A stretch of DNA of 52,643 bases from Circinella minor (GCA_016758965.1 JAEPRB010000263.1:1-52643); one strand, 5' to 3'. Positions 1 through 12,433 are shown, counted from the stretch's first letter. Program-made: numbers and translations. The notes: a model not told the origin generated them from the letters alone.

Positions 1-1479
1 AAAAAGAAGGCCCCATTCAGGACAGCTCTGATCGAGATCAGAGTACATGCTTTTCACAAGATTAACGCTCTTTGAGATTGATGGATTCATTTTAAATGTT
101 TGAAGTACAAGTAACTGAATTTTTTTTTATTTTTTACGAAGCGAAAAGTTACAACCCAAAGTTAAAGTCAACCGCTGCAGAGGAGGGGCTGTAAATCCAT
201 AATTTGGAAGTTACAGCCCGAAAAAAAATTTAAATTTACAGTTTTTTTTAACACCACCGCCGCACTTGCTCTTATAGTATATATATATATTTATAAGTAT
301 TCACTAGCGTTTGTTTTAATTTACATCACCTTCACACTAAATTTTAACTGTTTTTCTCTTTGATCTTATAGGATGCTTGTGCAAATCACATTCGTGTAAA
401 TATACAAGAACTTATGTTTTGTTGGTAAAATTTATTTCGTATGTTTATATTAAACAATGTTGTCATGTTACCTTTTGCTAACTCAAATGATTGCATGTGG
501 ATTTGGATGTTAGGATATCTACTTGTTGTTTTACCTTACTACTGGATTTCTTTTCATTCTTTGAATGATTTTTTCTTGGAGTGGGTGGATGTGGAAAATT
601 GGAGGGTACGTCCCTTCAGTCACTCAGCATTCATCAAGTGGATGGTGTGGAAGCAATAGGTCTACTCACTCAGCAACATCTGCGTGTATTTTCTGTATCT
701 TTTTTTTTGTTTGTAATAAAATTTTCCCAGTCTTTATTTTTAATCGGCTGTATCTTAGTTTTTGTGATTAATATGGGATTTTTGTAACTTATGAACAAAG
801 GTGGTAAAAGAAACCGACTTGTAGTATAAAAATATAAAAATAAAAATATGAACGAATGATGTCTGATAAAAATGTTAAGAGTGTTTAATAATGGGTTGAT
901 CATGCATTATCTGCTAAGAAACAAATGCTATACAAGAATTTTTCTTCCCACTTTAGTTCTGCACGTTCCATCTCGTCTTAATAATTGTATATTCGGAGGT
1001 CACGATTTATCATGTATTTGTTAGTCTAATTTTTTTTTTTTGTTAAGTTTGAATAGTGCTTCCCCATACCCCTTTAGATTAGTTATATTATTATGTACTC
1101 TCATATACATCAAATATAATACAGCCTATATATTGTCTACTACTATCATTATTGCCACTGCATGTTATCCTAAAAATAGAAAGTAAATCATCGATTGGGC
1201 AGGTAGACAAAGTATTAATGAGAAAAAAAAAAGGTTTAAGGAAGTCGATCAATACGTTTCTGAATGTGCATAGCATATGACGTATCAAATACGTTTACGT
1301 TACAATATTTGAAATATAAGAAAAACAAAAATTAAAAATACATGTAAAGATGTAGCTGAATGAGTAAATGCCAGTAGAAGATTGGAAATAATGTGCTTTT
1401 TGTGATGAAAGGTAGTGTGTTGGTGATGGAAAATTCTATATTACAGTTTGGAAATCCTGTATTGGTTTACATGCCTTCA
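1..1479. other. AT-rich stretch without a recognisable gene
   Basis: No open frame here has recognisable protein features. Two small inverted repeats are visible: an 8-bp pair around a GA centre at 26-43 (CTCTGATC/GATCAGAG) and a 9-bp pair at 186-194 and 211-219 (GGGCTGTAA/TTACAGCCC). The rest is poly-A/poly-T tracts and random-looking AT-rich sequence. A 71-codon frame at 1393-1608 runs into the inverted-repeat element that begins at 1480 and is probably not a gene. Confidence 0.5.
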
Positions 1480-1961
1480 TACTGGTTTTTTCCAAATTAT
1501 TTGCACCAAGTAGAAAGTTCTGCGTCAAAGTATTTGAGCTCTGTTTATCATTTTTATAACTCGAACAAAGTGGCTAGAAGAGTTCTGGTAGAAGGTGAGG
1601 CTAAATAAGTATGATAGTGGTCAGCATTACTGTTCTTGAGCTAATATTTTATATATAGGTGTTCGAAGTGACAAATTGAGTGAGAAAGATCAATTGACCT
1701 CGAGAATAACGGAAGGTGTTAAATGAGCAACTAAGAATTACTGTGTTGGATGGATTAATCATGCGAAGTCATTTTTTGATGCTTGCCTAGAAAATAAAAG
1801 TCTTATAAATGCAAAACTAGTAATGCAACTAGTAATGCAAAATGGCTGGCGCAAATTTATTCCCCAGACAACGCAAAATCTTTCATAGGTAACGCAAAAT
1901 TTCATTCTTATTGGCGCAAATTTATTCCTACTTGGCGCAAATAATTTGGAAAAAACCAGTA
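1480..1961. mobile_element. MITE-like element with 38-bp inverted ends and TA flanks
   Basis: The left end (1480-1517) and the reverse complement of the right end (1924-1961) match over about 38 bp with only two differences, both A/G transitions. The outer 25 bp are identical and start TACTGGTTTTTTCC. If the leading TA is the duplicated target, the element is 478 bp, CTGG...CCAG, flanked by TA on both sides, as expected for a Tc1/mariner-type non-autonomous element. The right half carries several subterminal copies of a GCGCAAA/ACGCAAAA motif, including two copies of GGCGCAAATTTATTCC. There is no transposase frame inside. Inverted ends and TA flanks are read directly; the Tc1/mariner assignment is inference. 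Confidence 0.72.
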
Positions 1962-2023
1962 ATATAGAAGTTTATAAGTTTTGTTACACTTTTTTTCTTT
2001 TTCAGGTGTTACTCTGTACTAAT

Positions 2024-3221
2024 TTATTCTTGATAATAGAATGCATGATGTATATATATAAAACCAAATAGAATAAACATAAATGATCCAACCATTGCCA
2101 CTAAAAAAATTGTATATATATATAAAAAAAGAAAAAGAAAGAGAGAGGAGACAAGGGGAGGAAGGGAATGGATTAAATAAAATATTAATAAGTTTACACT
2201 TTTTTTTAATCCCCCTCCCCATTTCTCTCTCCATTTTCTTTTTTTTTTACCTGTTCTTACAGAAATTCGATCTGCAATGAGTCGACCTCCCAACACTGCT
2301 AAAGCTGTACATATCGCGTGACCTATAATAACGCCAATAGCTACCCAAAGTACATTCTATAATAATAATAATAATAAATCTTTCGTGAGAAATCCATAAT
2401 ATATAATTATTGATTATCATAAGATAATTTATATAAAATATTATTATTATTATTACATTAGAAGCTGCTAAAGCAATGGTTGAAATTTGTGACTTATCTC
2501 CCCATTCTCCAAGAAATGTAAGAATAAATGCTTCTATTAAAACAGGTTGTTGTTTTCGTTGTTGTTTTTGTTGGCGTATTTCCTCTCCTTCTTCTCCTTC
2601 TTCTTCTTCTTGTGATATTAAATTATTATATTCTTCCATTTTATTCTCACTGTTATTGTTATTATTATCAATATCAATAACAACACCATTATTATTATCA
2701 GGTTGTTGTTGTTGGTGTTGTTGTTTCATATGATATGCTTCCCAAGCCATTCTTAAACCAAAAATAAAAAATAAAATAGCTGCTATCATATTCGTATAAC
2801 TTTTTGGAATGAAATTAGGTACAACACGACCTAATAAAGTGGATACAATGGCCATAATAGATAATGCTGAAAATGAACCTATAAATACAGCCCATCTTGA
2901 ATGTTTCATTGCCATAATAGCTGCTATTAAAAATGTTTTATCACCTATTTCAGAGATACCAATCATTAATAATGAAGCTATTAATGATTCTTCTTCTTGA
3001 TCATCTTTATTATGAATAAAAAGAGTGGTGGTGGTGTCGTCGTCGTCTGATGTAAAAGTATTATTTATATAAAATAATGGATTTTTTATTATAGATGGTG
3101 TTGTTGATGATGGTTGTATTGGAAGATAATCATTTTCGTCAATAGGTGTAGCTAAAGATGAGAAGGATGGATGTAAAAAGATACCAATAAATAATAATAG
3201 AATTAAAAGTCGTAAAAACAT
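2024..3221 (-). CDS. GDT1: GDT1/TMEM165 family cation transporter (UPF0016)
   Basis: Predicted 315-aa membrane protein of the Ca2+:H+ antiporter-2/GDT1 family, which handles Ca2+ and Mn2+ in the Golgi and supports glycosylation. Three exons are inferred: 3221-2457, 2356-2251 and 2100-2024. Introns begin GT and end AG, and the joined length is 948 nt with an intact frame. The family's twin signature is present: EIGDKTFL near residue 90 and GEWGDKSQ near residue 240. An N-terminal hydrophobic stretch (MFLRLLILLLFIGIF) looks like a signal peptide. A hydrophilic loop rich in Q, N and E separates the two halves, each of which has about three hydrophobic segments. The last exon encodes the typical C-terminal hydrophobic helix. 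It is upstream of nothing obviously related; HBS1 lies 293 bp away in the same direction. Confidence 0.9.
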
Positions 3222-3514
3222 GAAAGAAAATTGTTAAAAAGAAAGAAAGAAATGCCACAAAAGAAAAGAGGGGGGGGATTGCATTGTTTTGTTTTGTTTT
3301 TTTAAATAATAATAATTTTATGCACAGTTCTTTCTAAACATTTGATGTACGGATGGTTCCGAAATGAAAACGTTCGAAAGAGAAGAAAGGAAAGGGGGGG
3401 GAGGAAAGAGGAGAGGGTAAAATATAAACTATTTTTTTATTTTTTTATTTTGGATATGTTAGATTATTATTATTACTAACTACAAGTACTAAATATCATA
3501 GAAACTTCTTCTTT

Positions 3515-6500
3515 TTAAGAACCAAAAGTCAATATCTATATATAAAAGTTAGTATTATTATTATTATTAACTTTGAAAATTATTATATATATATATATTT
3601 TTTACCTCATCTACAACACCAGCAGCAACAGTTTCACCGCCTTTACGAAGCATAATTCGACCTAATTGTTTATTATCTTTAAAAGTTTCTAAAGGAATAG
3701 GTCGATTGGTCAATTGAATTTTTACTTTAGCTGTCATTCCTTTCGATAAATGACTATATATATATATTTATATAGAATAAGAATGTTAATAATCACATAG
3801 GAAAATATATACTTCATTTTTTTTAAACCCTCCCTCCCCCTTAATAGTACCGAGGATTTCTTTTGATGATTTCTCCAGTTGATTTATCTAAAATACATTC
3901 AAGTTTTATAATAGATGCTGGTTCATCTAAACTTTGATGATGTAAAACAACCTATTTAAATAATAATAATAATAATAAAATTTATTATTAATGAATGACA
4001 TAGCATTATGTATATATATGTATGTGTGTTTATTGTGTTATATGAAAGTAAGGGGAGATGAAAACTATAGGCAAATGATTCACTTTACTTCTCCTTTCCC
4101 TCCCCTCCCCTCCCCAACACTTTTTTTTTTGCATATCTCTCTCTCTCTCTCTCTCTCACTCTCTCGCTCTACCTCCTTTTCTCCCGTATGCGCGTTCTCT
4201 CATACATATTTACATTCCATAAATAATAAAAATGTCAAACACTTACAGGATAACCATTTGTGATGGGGACTTTAAGATCAAAAACAACAATTTGAGCAGT
4301 AAAAGTAGAAGTGACAGGAACTGGAGAAAGTGGATTACATAAAACACATCCAGAACTATATTCATAGAAAATAATAAATTATTTGAGTTTACAAGAAAAT
4401 AAACACAAGAAAAAAAAATGGTTTAAAAATTACCTTAAATTCATAATATCTAAACCACTTAATGTCATTAATACAGAATCACCTGCTGCACCCCAATTGG
4501 AACTTTCATCACTGACTTGTAAAGCTTTAACAATACCCATTTCACCACCAGGGACTACCATTAATTGTTCACCTACTTGTACATGACCTGCATCAATTGT
4601 ACCACCTGCAGAAACTCCACTACTACTACCAATACCTCCTTTAAAAAAATCAGTGACACCTATTCGAAGTGGTTTATCAAGTTGTCTTATAGGTGGTTCA
4701 AATCCATCTATAATAATAATAATAGAAATTTAAATCAGTTCATTCCTTTTTTCTTTTTGGGTGGGAGAGAGAGAGAGAGAGAGTTATACATGATAATAGA
4801 ATTCTTTTTTTTTTTACCAATTAAATCAATTAAACATGGACCTTGATACCAAGGTACTAATTCACTCTTTTTAATTAAATTTTCTCCAGTTAATCCAGAA
4901 ACAGGAATATAAGAAAGATTTGATTTCCGAAATCCGGCTTGTGTTAAAAAGTTTCCTAATTTTTCAATAATTTCATTATAACGACCTTCGTCCCAATTCA
5001 TCTAATAATGGAAATTTCCCCCCCCCCCACGCACACAAAAACATGGATTTTTTTTTCATTAGAAAATAGATATCATTATACAAGTGTTTAATTGGGAAAA
5101 AAAGAGTGAAAGAGACTTACCATATCTAATTTATTGACAGCAATAATCATTTGTTGAACACCTAAACTTCGAGCAAGAATAGCATGTTCTTTTGTTTGAC
5201 CATTGGCTATAAAACCAGATTCAAATCCACCTGTACTAGCATCCACTACCAAAATAGCTGCATCAGCCTTATATTTTGAAAAAAAAAAAAAAAAAAAAGA
5301 AAGTTTTTATATGTTAAAAAAAAAAGTTGAAGGTTTGTTTTTCTTTAATAAAAAAAATTGGGATTTTTTTACCTGAGCAGTACCAGAAATCATATTGGGA
5401 ATAAAATCACGATGACCAGGAGCATCCAATAATGTAAAACTTCGATGGTTTGTTTCAAAGCTATTCATTGCAATATCCATTGTAATACCACTAAAAAATA
5501 ATATAGATTCTCTCCATATTAATATATTTACATTAAAGAACATAATATATATCTTTAATCTTTTATCCATTAAAATATATATATATATAACTTACCGATC
5601 ACGTTCTTCTCCAGTTTCATCAAGTACCCAAGCAAATGCAAATGAACCTTTTCCAACCTTTTGTGCATCTCGTTCATATTTTTTCATGACTCGATCATTT
5701 ACATGACCCAATGAATATAATACATGTCCCATTAATGTTGATTTACCAGCATCCACGTGACCTATCATTTTCCTTATCTTTTAGTAAAATCCCTCTCTCT
5801 TTTTGTTATGAGATGAAAAATCATTTTACCAATAATAACCAAATTAAGTTTTGGTTTTTCACCCGATCGTTTTTCATATTCTTCTAATACATTGACACGT
5901 TTTGAAGTAGGTACTTTAGCTAATGGAGAGGATGATCTTGGTGTATCAGGTGGTGTAGAAACAGGTGTAGAAGTAACAGATAATTTTGATAATGGTTGCT
6001 TATTATTATTAGATAATCCTAATCCTTCCATATCTTGAGATAATTGATCTTTTTGTTCTTGAACTTGTTTTTTAGAAGTCGTCGTTGTTGTTGTTGATTT
6101 CTTGGGTTGAGATGTAGATGTTGCTTTATTTATATATATACAAAAGAAAAGATGTTAAAACCACTATAAATCAATCCTTTTTTCTCTCTCCATTTTTCAA
6201 TTAATTCTAATAACTTTTAAAACAAACATACACAGTAATACCAAAAAAATAAAATAAAAATTGCAAGTCGTTTTTTTTTAAAAAAAAAAAAAAAGAAAAA
6301 GAGAGAGAGAGAGAGAGAGAGTGTGTGTGTGTGTGTGCAAATGAATGATCAAGGAAGGAAATATAAAAAAAAAAGGGTTCATTTAATAACATAATAATAA
6401 TAATAATAATAACAAAAGAGGGGATTATAATTTTCGTCCACCACTACGTTGACTTTGTGCTTTTAAAACAATATCATCTGGACTTGGATCATTAAATGAA

Positions 6501-8302
6501 AATAAATGAATATTTTCAACACTTGCTTTTTTCATTGCTTCATAAAATGCTTGTCCAACAGAATTAGGTAAATTAAATAATATATTGATATTTTCCATTT
6601 TTTCTTGATTTGAATTTCTTTTAAATAAAAAACTAGCTGCTGTAGAAGGAGAGGCACATAATGGATTGGTTATTGTTGTTGTTGTCATGGGTATCGATTG
6701 TTTAGAGTGTTCTTTTTGTTGAATAGATGTTGTTGTTGTTTGTAATTCTTCTTTTTTCTCAATTAATTTTTGTTCTTGTTTTGGTTGAACAAATGATTGT
6801 TCTTGTTTTAATGGTTGTTTCTTTACAAGTCCTGATAAACTTGAAAGTTTATTCATTTGTGGTGAGGATTTCATCGTTGTTGTTGTTGTTGTTGTTTTAC
6901 GTGTAGCAAGATGTGTCAATCCTCCTGTTTTGTTATTGTCAGTGGATAATTTAGCTAATCCTGTTAACGAAGATGAATTATCTTCATTGGTTTGTTGTTG
7001 TTGTTGTTGACGTGAAGCTAAATTTTGTAATGCAGATTTACCACGTTGTCCAATTGATTTTTGAGCTAATGATTGAAGTGAAGAAGAAGTAGTGGATTTT
7101 TTTGTTGTTTCATTATTATTTTTCTTTGCTAATCCAAGTAATGATGATGTCGATGTCGTTGTTGGATTATTTCGATTAGCAAGATTTTGTAATGCAGATG
7201 TACGGGGTCGTTGACTTAATTGTGCAAGTGATGTTGTAGGTTTCTTTTCCTGTTGTTGTTGTTGTTGTTCTTTCCAAAGTACATCGGGATAAAGTTTAGA
7301 TGGTGGACGACGATATCTTGGTTTACGATCTAATAATAATAATAATAAATAAGAAAGATGTTTAAAAAATAATCAATCAAATTATACTGATTTTTAAAGT
7401 TAGGAACAATTCCAAAGTATTTATATGAATATTTAAAAATATTTTCTTTCTTGTATAAAACTTTACCTTATTATTATTTTCCATAATGAATTCATTCAAT
7501 TATATATATATATCCCATCGAACAGAAGAAGAAAAAAAAGGTTTGTAGGAGGATGGTGAAAGGGAGGGGGAAGAGAAGGAGAGAGAAGTAAAAAAAAAAA
7601 AAAAACGACTTGCACAATGTTTTTTTGAATATAAAAAAAAAGATTTACCTTTGGCTGCTTTCTTTGCTGCTTTTTTCTTTTGTTTTTCTTCTTCTGCTTT
7701 TCTTTCAGCAATTTTCTCTATTTTTTTTTTCATTTTTCATCCCCCCAACCCTATTATTAGTTATTTTAAGAATCAAAATGATTTTCTTTATATATAAACT
7801 TTTGTTTGTTTTTTTTTTGTTTACCAATAACCCATTGAATTGTTTCTTCTCGATCAAAATAATAATACCATAATGCTTCTTTAATTTCCATATCTGAAAC
7901 AGGAATATCCTCATGGCCAATAACACTTAAAACATGAGCTAAACCTTCAGCTAACTCTACGCGATCTTTTTCTGAAAGATCCATTTCGTCCACTAATATA
8001 TATTATATATAAAAATAAATTTAAAAAAAATTGTTTCTTCTTTACAAATGAACCATTTTGAAGAATGCCCACCCCGTTTTTTAAGTTTATTATTATTATT
8101 ATTATTATTACATTCATTTTCTTCATAATCGACCGCATAATCGTCTTCTTCAAGAACATCTATTTAAGCGCCACCACAAAAAAAAAAAAAAAAAAGAGAA
8201 AGTTAATTGTTTGAAAACTATTTTTTTTTTAGTTTAGTTTAGTTTTTTTTTTTTTTTTTTACCATCAATATCTAAATTTCGAACTGCTCTATGTCTCGAC
8301 AT
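3515..8302 (-). CDS. HBS1: HBS1-like ribosome-rescue GTPase (HBS1/SKI7 type), about 15 exons
   Basis: Translational GTPase that with Dom34/Pelota splits stalled ribosomes in no-go and non-stop decay. The start is the ATG at 8302 ([14 protein letters not shown]). Exons near 7.8-8.0 kb encode the HBS1 N-terminal domain ([20 protein letters not shown]). Exons near 5.83-7.33 kb encode a long Ser/Thr/Gln-rich region with repeated S-L-x-x-L-A motifs. The GTPase exons show GHVDAGKST (near 5750), the switch [20 protein letters not shown] (near 5430) and NKLDM (near 5130). The beta-barrel exons at 3.6-4.7 kb end in [17 protein letters not shown] plus a 21-nt last exon (3535-3515) ending LTFGS-stop. 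The donor of the exon ending near 6440 is uncertain: GTAGTG or GTGGAC, both keep the frame, and without splicing a TAA is met at 6425-6427. It differs from EF-1alpha and eRF3 by the HBS1-N domain and sequence around G1. SKI7-like dual use is inference. Confidence 0.93.
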
Positions 8303-9079
8303 TGTGTAGTTGCAAAAAAAAAACCTTTTGGTTTGAGAAAAAGAAAGAAAGAGAAGAAATCTATTTTTGCGCAGTTAAATAGTGACTCTTGGTTCAGGTC
8401 TGTCGGAATTATTAAACTTTCTACTTTTTTTTTGGGACATGGAGTAAAAAAAAAGGTTATTCCATGAGTTCATCATAATAGAACCTTTTTTTTTTAGATA
8501 TGAATATGGCTCATAAAGAATAATTTACATAATGGTTATAATAATTAAAAAAAATAATTACCATATTATATAACAGGGATTTCTACGAACAGCCCCATGA
8601 AACGCTTATGGCTTTACAGATATCCCAAAAAAAAAGTTATTCAAATCCGTATAAACTTGTTGGTAATAATTAAACTTATCAGCGTTAGTAACACTTGATT
8701 ACACCGCTCATATGTAACATGAAAAATAGATGCTATATCTTTATATGGACTTACACATCACCCACTTGTAGTACACTTAATAAGTACAATGAAAAATTTT
8801 AATTACTGTTATTCATAAACATCTTTTTGCATTATCATAACACGGACCAACAAAAAATTTGTCCGACCCGAAGCCTTAGACAGCCTTAGCCAGCTGAACA
8901 AACTAGAAAAATCGCTTTATCATCTTTTTTTAATTTGCGTTTTAAATTGAGGCTTTGTTTGGTTTTTAAACATATATAGAGTGAGAGAGAGCAAGAAATT
9001 TTAAATGAATAGTTTACTATCAAGGGGGAAGAACAAAAGTGATAGACACGAAAAATAAAAACGATTTGCATTTTTTTTT
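8303..9079. other. Intergenic, HBS1 upstream region and thioesterase 3' side
   Basis: No gene recognised. It contains the HBS1 5' flank (poly-T/poly-A tracts just upstream of the ATG) and AT-rich sequence. A short CGGAC/GTCCG inverted repeat occurs near 8845-8865. Confidence 0.4.
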
Positions 9080-9757
9080 TCACAATTTCGAGTCAATACA
9101 ATATTTTGTATGTGATCTCGAATAACAAAATTTGCCATCTTTATTATAAACCTTTATATAAATATTGGCTAATGATTGACCTACACGTTGAACATCACAT
9201 TCGAGCCGACACGTTTGACCAGCCGCAATACCACTCATATAAGATACAGTAAGATCAGTGGATACACCAACAAAAAACCAACCTCCTTTACCTGAATTAA
9301 ATTGATAAAAACAATTTTTTATTAAGTATATAATAATCGAATACATCCAAAAAAAAAAAAATTGGATTTATTTTTTTTCACCTTCATATGTCAAAATGGC
9401 CAAACTTGAACAAATATCAATCAATGTTGCCACGCAACCCCCATGTATGTTGCCAAGTCTGTATATATATATAAATATGTTTGGTTGATTAGAAAACGAT
9501 CATCTTTTTTTTGGACTTGACTGATTACAATGTTTTTCTTCTACTTAAAACTCCCAAATCAATCTATTGAGTAAAGCATCAATAATATTTGATTCACCAA
9601 GTACTTTATCTTCCCAAAATACAGATTTTTCTTTTCTTGACGAATATGATTCTACTAACTTTTTCAAAGCAGGATAATTTTGAGCCACTTTAATAGTAAA
9701 GTAATCTTCATGGTAATATATATACAATAGGTGTGAGTGTGTGTTGTGCTGGGGCAA
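9080..9757 (-). CDS. Hotdog-fold acyl-CoA thioesterase (ACOT13/PaaI-like)
   Basis: Small hotdog-fold thioesterase that would hydrolyse acyl-CoA esters. At least three exons: one ending near 9550, one near 9380-9460, and the last ending at TGA 9080. The signature is clear: LGNIHGGCVATLIDICSS carries the HGG motif and the catalytic Asp on the central helix, followed by GVSTDLTVSYMSGIAAGQ, the second conserved strand of the ACOT13 group, and the C-terminal SRSHTKYC. The first exon encodes KKLVESYSSRKEKSVFWEDK. Its donor appears to be GTTTTA, which is poor but gives a clean W-E-L-G-N-I-H join. No in-frame ATG exists in this exon, so the true start lies in an unseen upstream exon or the 5' end is wrong; 9757 is only the limit of the open frame. 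Confidence 0.82.
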
Positions 9758-10964
9758 GAGGGTGTTATTTTTTTTCTAAAAAAAAAGTGAGAGAGAGAGA
9801 GATGATGGTAACCAAACCAAAAAAAAAAGTAGCCACAACCATCTTAATGACGAAAAGTCAGTTTTTCACATATGACTTTAGGATCCAAATGAACCAAATT
9901 ATACCTATTTGAGTCCATTAGAGAATAGGACCTTTAATATCTCATCTTTCACAACGAATTAAGTATTGTAAATAATATAGTATGAGTAAATCATTACAAT
10001 AAGCCTGACAATTTAACAAATCATTATTTTGGACTGGCATTTTGTGCTTTTGTTATTAAGAAATATGGTAGAATGAAAAGGCTGAGTAGGGTGCTCTAAA
10101 ACGAAAATTGAAAATAGCAAAAAAAAGTTTAAAGTTGGTTTGTTTTATTTATTTATTTTTTTTTAAAAAAAACAGACGATAAGATGTTATGTAAATATTA
10201 TAAAAACGCAAAAGAAGGAATAATTGATTAACGAAGGAATACGTCCTTCTATTAATTAAATTGATTGTTAGTTATACCAAGATATAAATAAAGGAATGAT
10301 AAGAAGAAAGAAAAAAAAGTAACTAAATATAAGCAATCTACTAAAAATCAATCCGTTGAAGTTGAATAGGTTGTTTCCTATGATTATTAGAAATTGTGTA
10401 TATTAACTGATCCTGTTTCTTAGCAATACAATTTCTGTGATTTATGAAAGCGTTTGTTCGTTTGTTGACAACAACCTAAATTCCTTTTAGAGATAACTAA
10501 AATACAAAATTGGGAGAGTATTATCGTTTGATCCAATATATTTAATAAGTAACGGATTCATTGTATACTCAGTAAACTCATGTGACACTGTTTTCTTGAT
10601 GGTTATCCGTGGGATAAGTTAGTATGTTCTATATTGTTCCGTCTATGAGATGTATAAAACTACAAGTACTATCATTAACAACTAACAACAGATAATTGAT
10701 GTCAATTAATAGATAACAATGTTTTATTGCAATAATCAAAAAGTTATCATTGTTGTCAAGAAATAAAGGGGGAATCCGAAAAAAATATCAAGTCTTCTCT
10801 TTTTTTGACACATATTAAACCGCGCATACAATGCTAAATTTCTTTTAACAGCCAAAAGTGACTGTTTTTCGTCAACACCCCAAGTTTAGCCGACCCAACT
10901 TTTTATAACTGTCTAAGAAAAATATACCGGTTCTAACTTATACAACTTTAACAAAAAAAAAAAA
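9758..10964. other. Divergent intergenic region between thioesterase and TIM8
   Basis: No recognisable coding sequence. AT-rich, with a GA-rich tract near 9789-9802 and poly-A/T runs. It should hold the promoter of TIM8 on the right and the unresolved 5' exon or promoter of the thioesterase on the left. Confidence 0.4.
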
Positions 10965-11451
10965 ATGTCGGAAGCTATGCCTAATTTCAGTGAAGCTGAC
11001 CAACGTGAGTTGGCCCAGGTAATGAAAATAACTGACACGGTTATTTTATTTTATGAACAAACCCCCTCCCCAATATAATTCTTTCTTTTTTGTTATAATG
11101 ATTTGTACTTATAAAAAAAGTTGTTTATTTAAATTTCTTTTTAGTTTTTGGAAGGTGAAAATGCCAAAGCTCGCGTTCAACAAACTGTTCACTCTTTGAC
11201 TGACTCTTGCTGGGTAAATAATATGAAGGAGAAAAAAAATAAAGAGGAAAAAAGACGGAAACATAAATAAACGCGTTAATGTAAATATTATATATATAAT
11301 ATATAATTAGGATAAATGCATTAGCAAGGTTAATAACAAGTTGGAACGTGGTGAAGAAGCTTGTTTGGCCAACTGTGTAGAACGTTTCCTTGATACTAGT
11401 GTATTCATTGTCAAGCGTCTTGAAAGCTTGAGAGGTTCTGGTGGCATGTAA
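10965..11451 (+). CDS. TIM8: Mitochondrial intermembrane-space chaperone Tim8
   Basis: Small Tim protein of 87 aa that, with Tim13, escorts hydrophobic precursors across the intermembrane space. Exons 10965-11018, 11145-11213 and 11311-11451 join in frame with GT-AG introns. The twin CX3C motif is complete: C40-WDK-C44 and C59-LAN-C63, 14 residues apart, as in the family. Flanking helices (FLEGENAKARVQQTVHSLTD before, VERFLDTSVFIVKRLESL after) fit Tim8 better than Tim9, Tim10 or Tim13. The DTSVFIVKRLE tail supports this. It has no cleavable presequence, as expected for oxidative (Mia40) import. It is convergent with the REX1-B-like gene, about 220 bp away. Confidence 0.9.
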
Positions 11452-11668
11452 TATATATAAATTATATAGAAGACCTCCACAATTACATCTTTTACAACCC
11501 CATAACCCCCCCCCCGTTTTGAACAAAAAAAAAAAACTTTGTGTATATAGCTCACTTTTAGTAAAAGAAAAGCACATACTATTATGGATTATTATTCTTT
11601 AAAATTATGATGTTTAAAAAAATTGGTGGGGGAGGGAGAGATGTGGATAAATATGAACTCTTTTTTTT

Positions 11669-12433
11669 TTATGTTGATAATGCATATGTTAATTCAGTTG
11701 ATTCTTGTCTAATTTCATCCCATATTTCATTTATATCATTTCCAATTTCAGTCAATCTATTTTATTGAATATATTTAGCTATTATCCCATTTTTTTTAAT
11801 AGTATAATCTATAGTTTTTACCTTGTATTATGTTCTTGTAATGTTGCATCATAATCTTTATCACTTTTACGTGATTCAATTGTATATATTTGAAGATGTA
11901 CTGTCTATATATATATCATAATACAGGGAATATAAAAAATAAACTTGATTAAAAAAAATTTATAATGCATTTATATATAAAAAATAATACCTCGTGCAAC
12001 TTTGCTTTTTCCTTTTCTTGAAGTCGCCGGATCATATCTCCAATATCTTTTCGATTATATTCATCATTCATATCTTGTTCAATGGATTGAATTTCATTAG
12101 AAACTTCTTGAAATCCTTCTGTTACTAAACGACAAACTGAATAATATTGTTCTTCAGGACATTTATCTTTAAGATAATCTTGAAATGCACTTTAAAAAAA
12201 AAAAGAGGGGGAAAACAAAAACACACACGTCATGTCAGAAAAGTAACAATAAATTAAAAAGACTCATTATTCATTTATTTATTTATTTAAAAAAAAAAAG
12301 GAAGGAATGGAATATTACTGTTTTTACTCAACTCGTTAAATTCTTTATATAAACTCATTCGTGTTGATTGTGCTTTAATTAAAGCTTGTACACTATTTAA
12401 TAATTGAGCTTCTTTCTCGATTCTAGAAACCAT
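11669..12433 (-). CDS. REX1-B-like coiled-coil protein (Required for excision 1-B domain)
   Basis: Small helical protein (about 170 aa) resembling the REX1-B/C19orf60 family, named from an alga DNA-repair gene; the molecular role is not established. The start is ATG 12433 (MVSRIEKEAQLLNSVQALIK). Four exons are inferred. The second encodes AFQDYLKDKCPEEQYYSVCR and TEGFQEVSNEIQSIEQD, the third TVHLQIYTIESRKSDKDYD, the last RLTEIGNDINEIWDEIRQE, ending at TAA 11669-11671. The first splice junction is ambiguous: a GTTGAG donor gives a sensible N-D-A-F-Q-D join, while better-looking GTAAAA or GTAATA donors need a different acceptor. High Glu/Lys/Gln content suggests mostly helix and coiled coil. 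It shares a 258-bp divergent promoter region with the CH-like gene. Family assignment is by pattern, not alignment. Confidence 0.62.

Noticed and set aside
2476..2733. Plus-strand open frame opposite GDT1, Cys/Ser-rich
   Set aside because: It is antisense to the GDT1 exon and its composition comes from CAA/TTC-type repeats.
3600..5800. EF-1alpha or eRF3 identity for the GTPase
   Set aside because: The HBS1-N domain and S/T/Q-rich linker joined in frame to the GTPase part fit HBS1, not EF-1alpha; the C-terminal sequence fits HBS1 better than eRF3.
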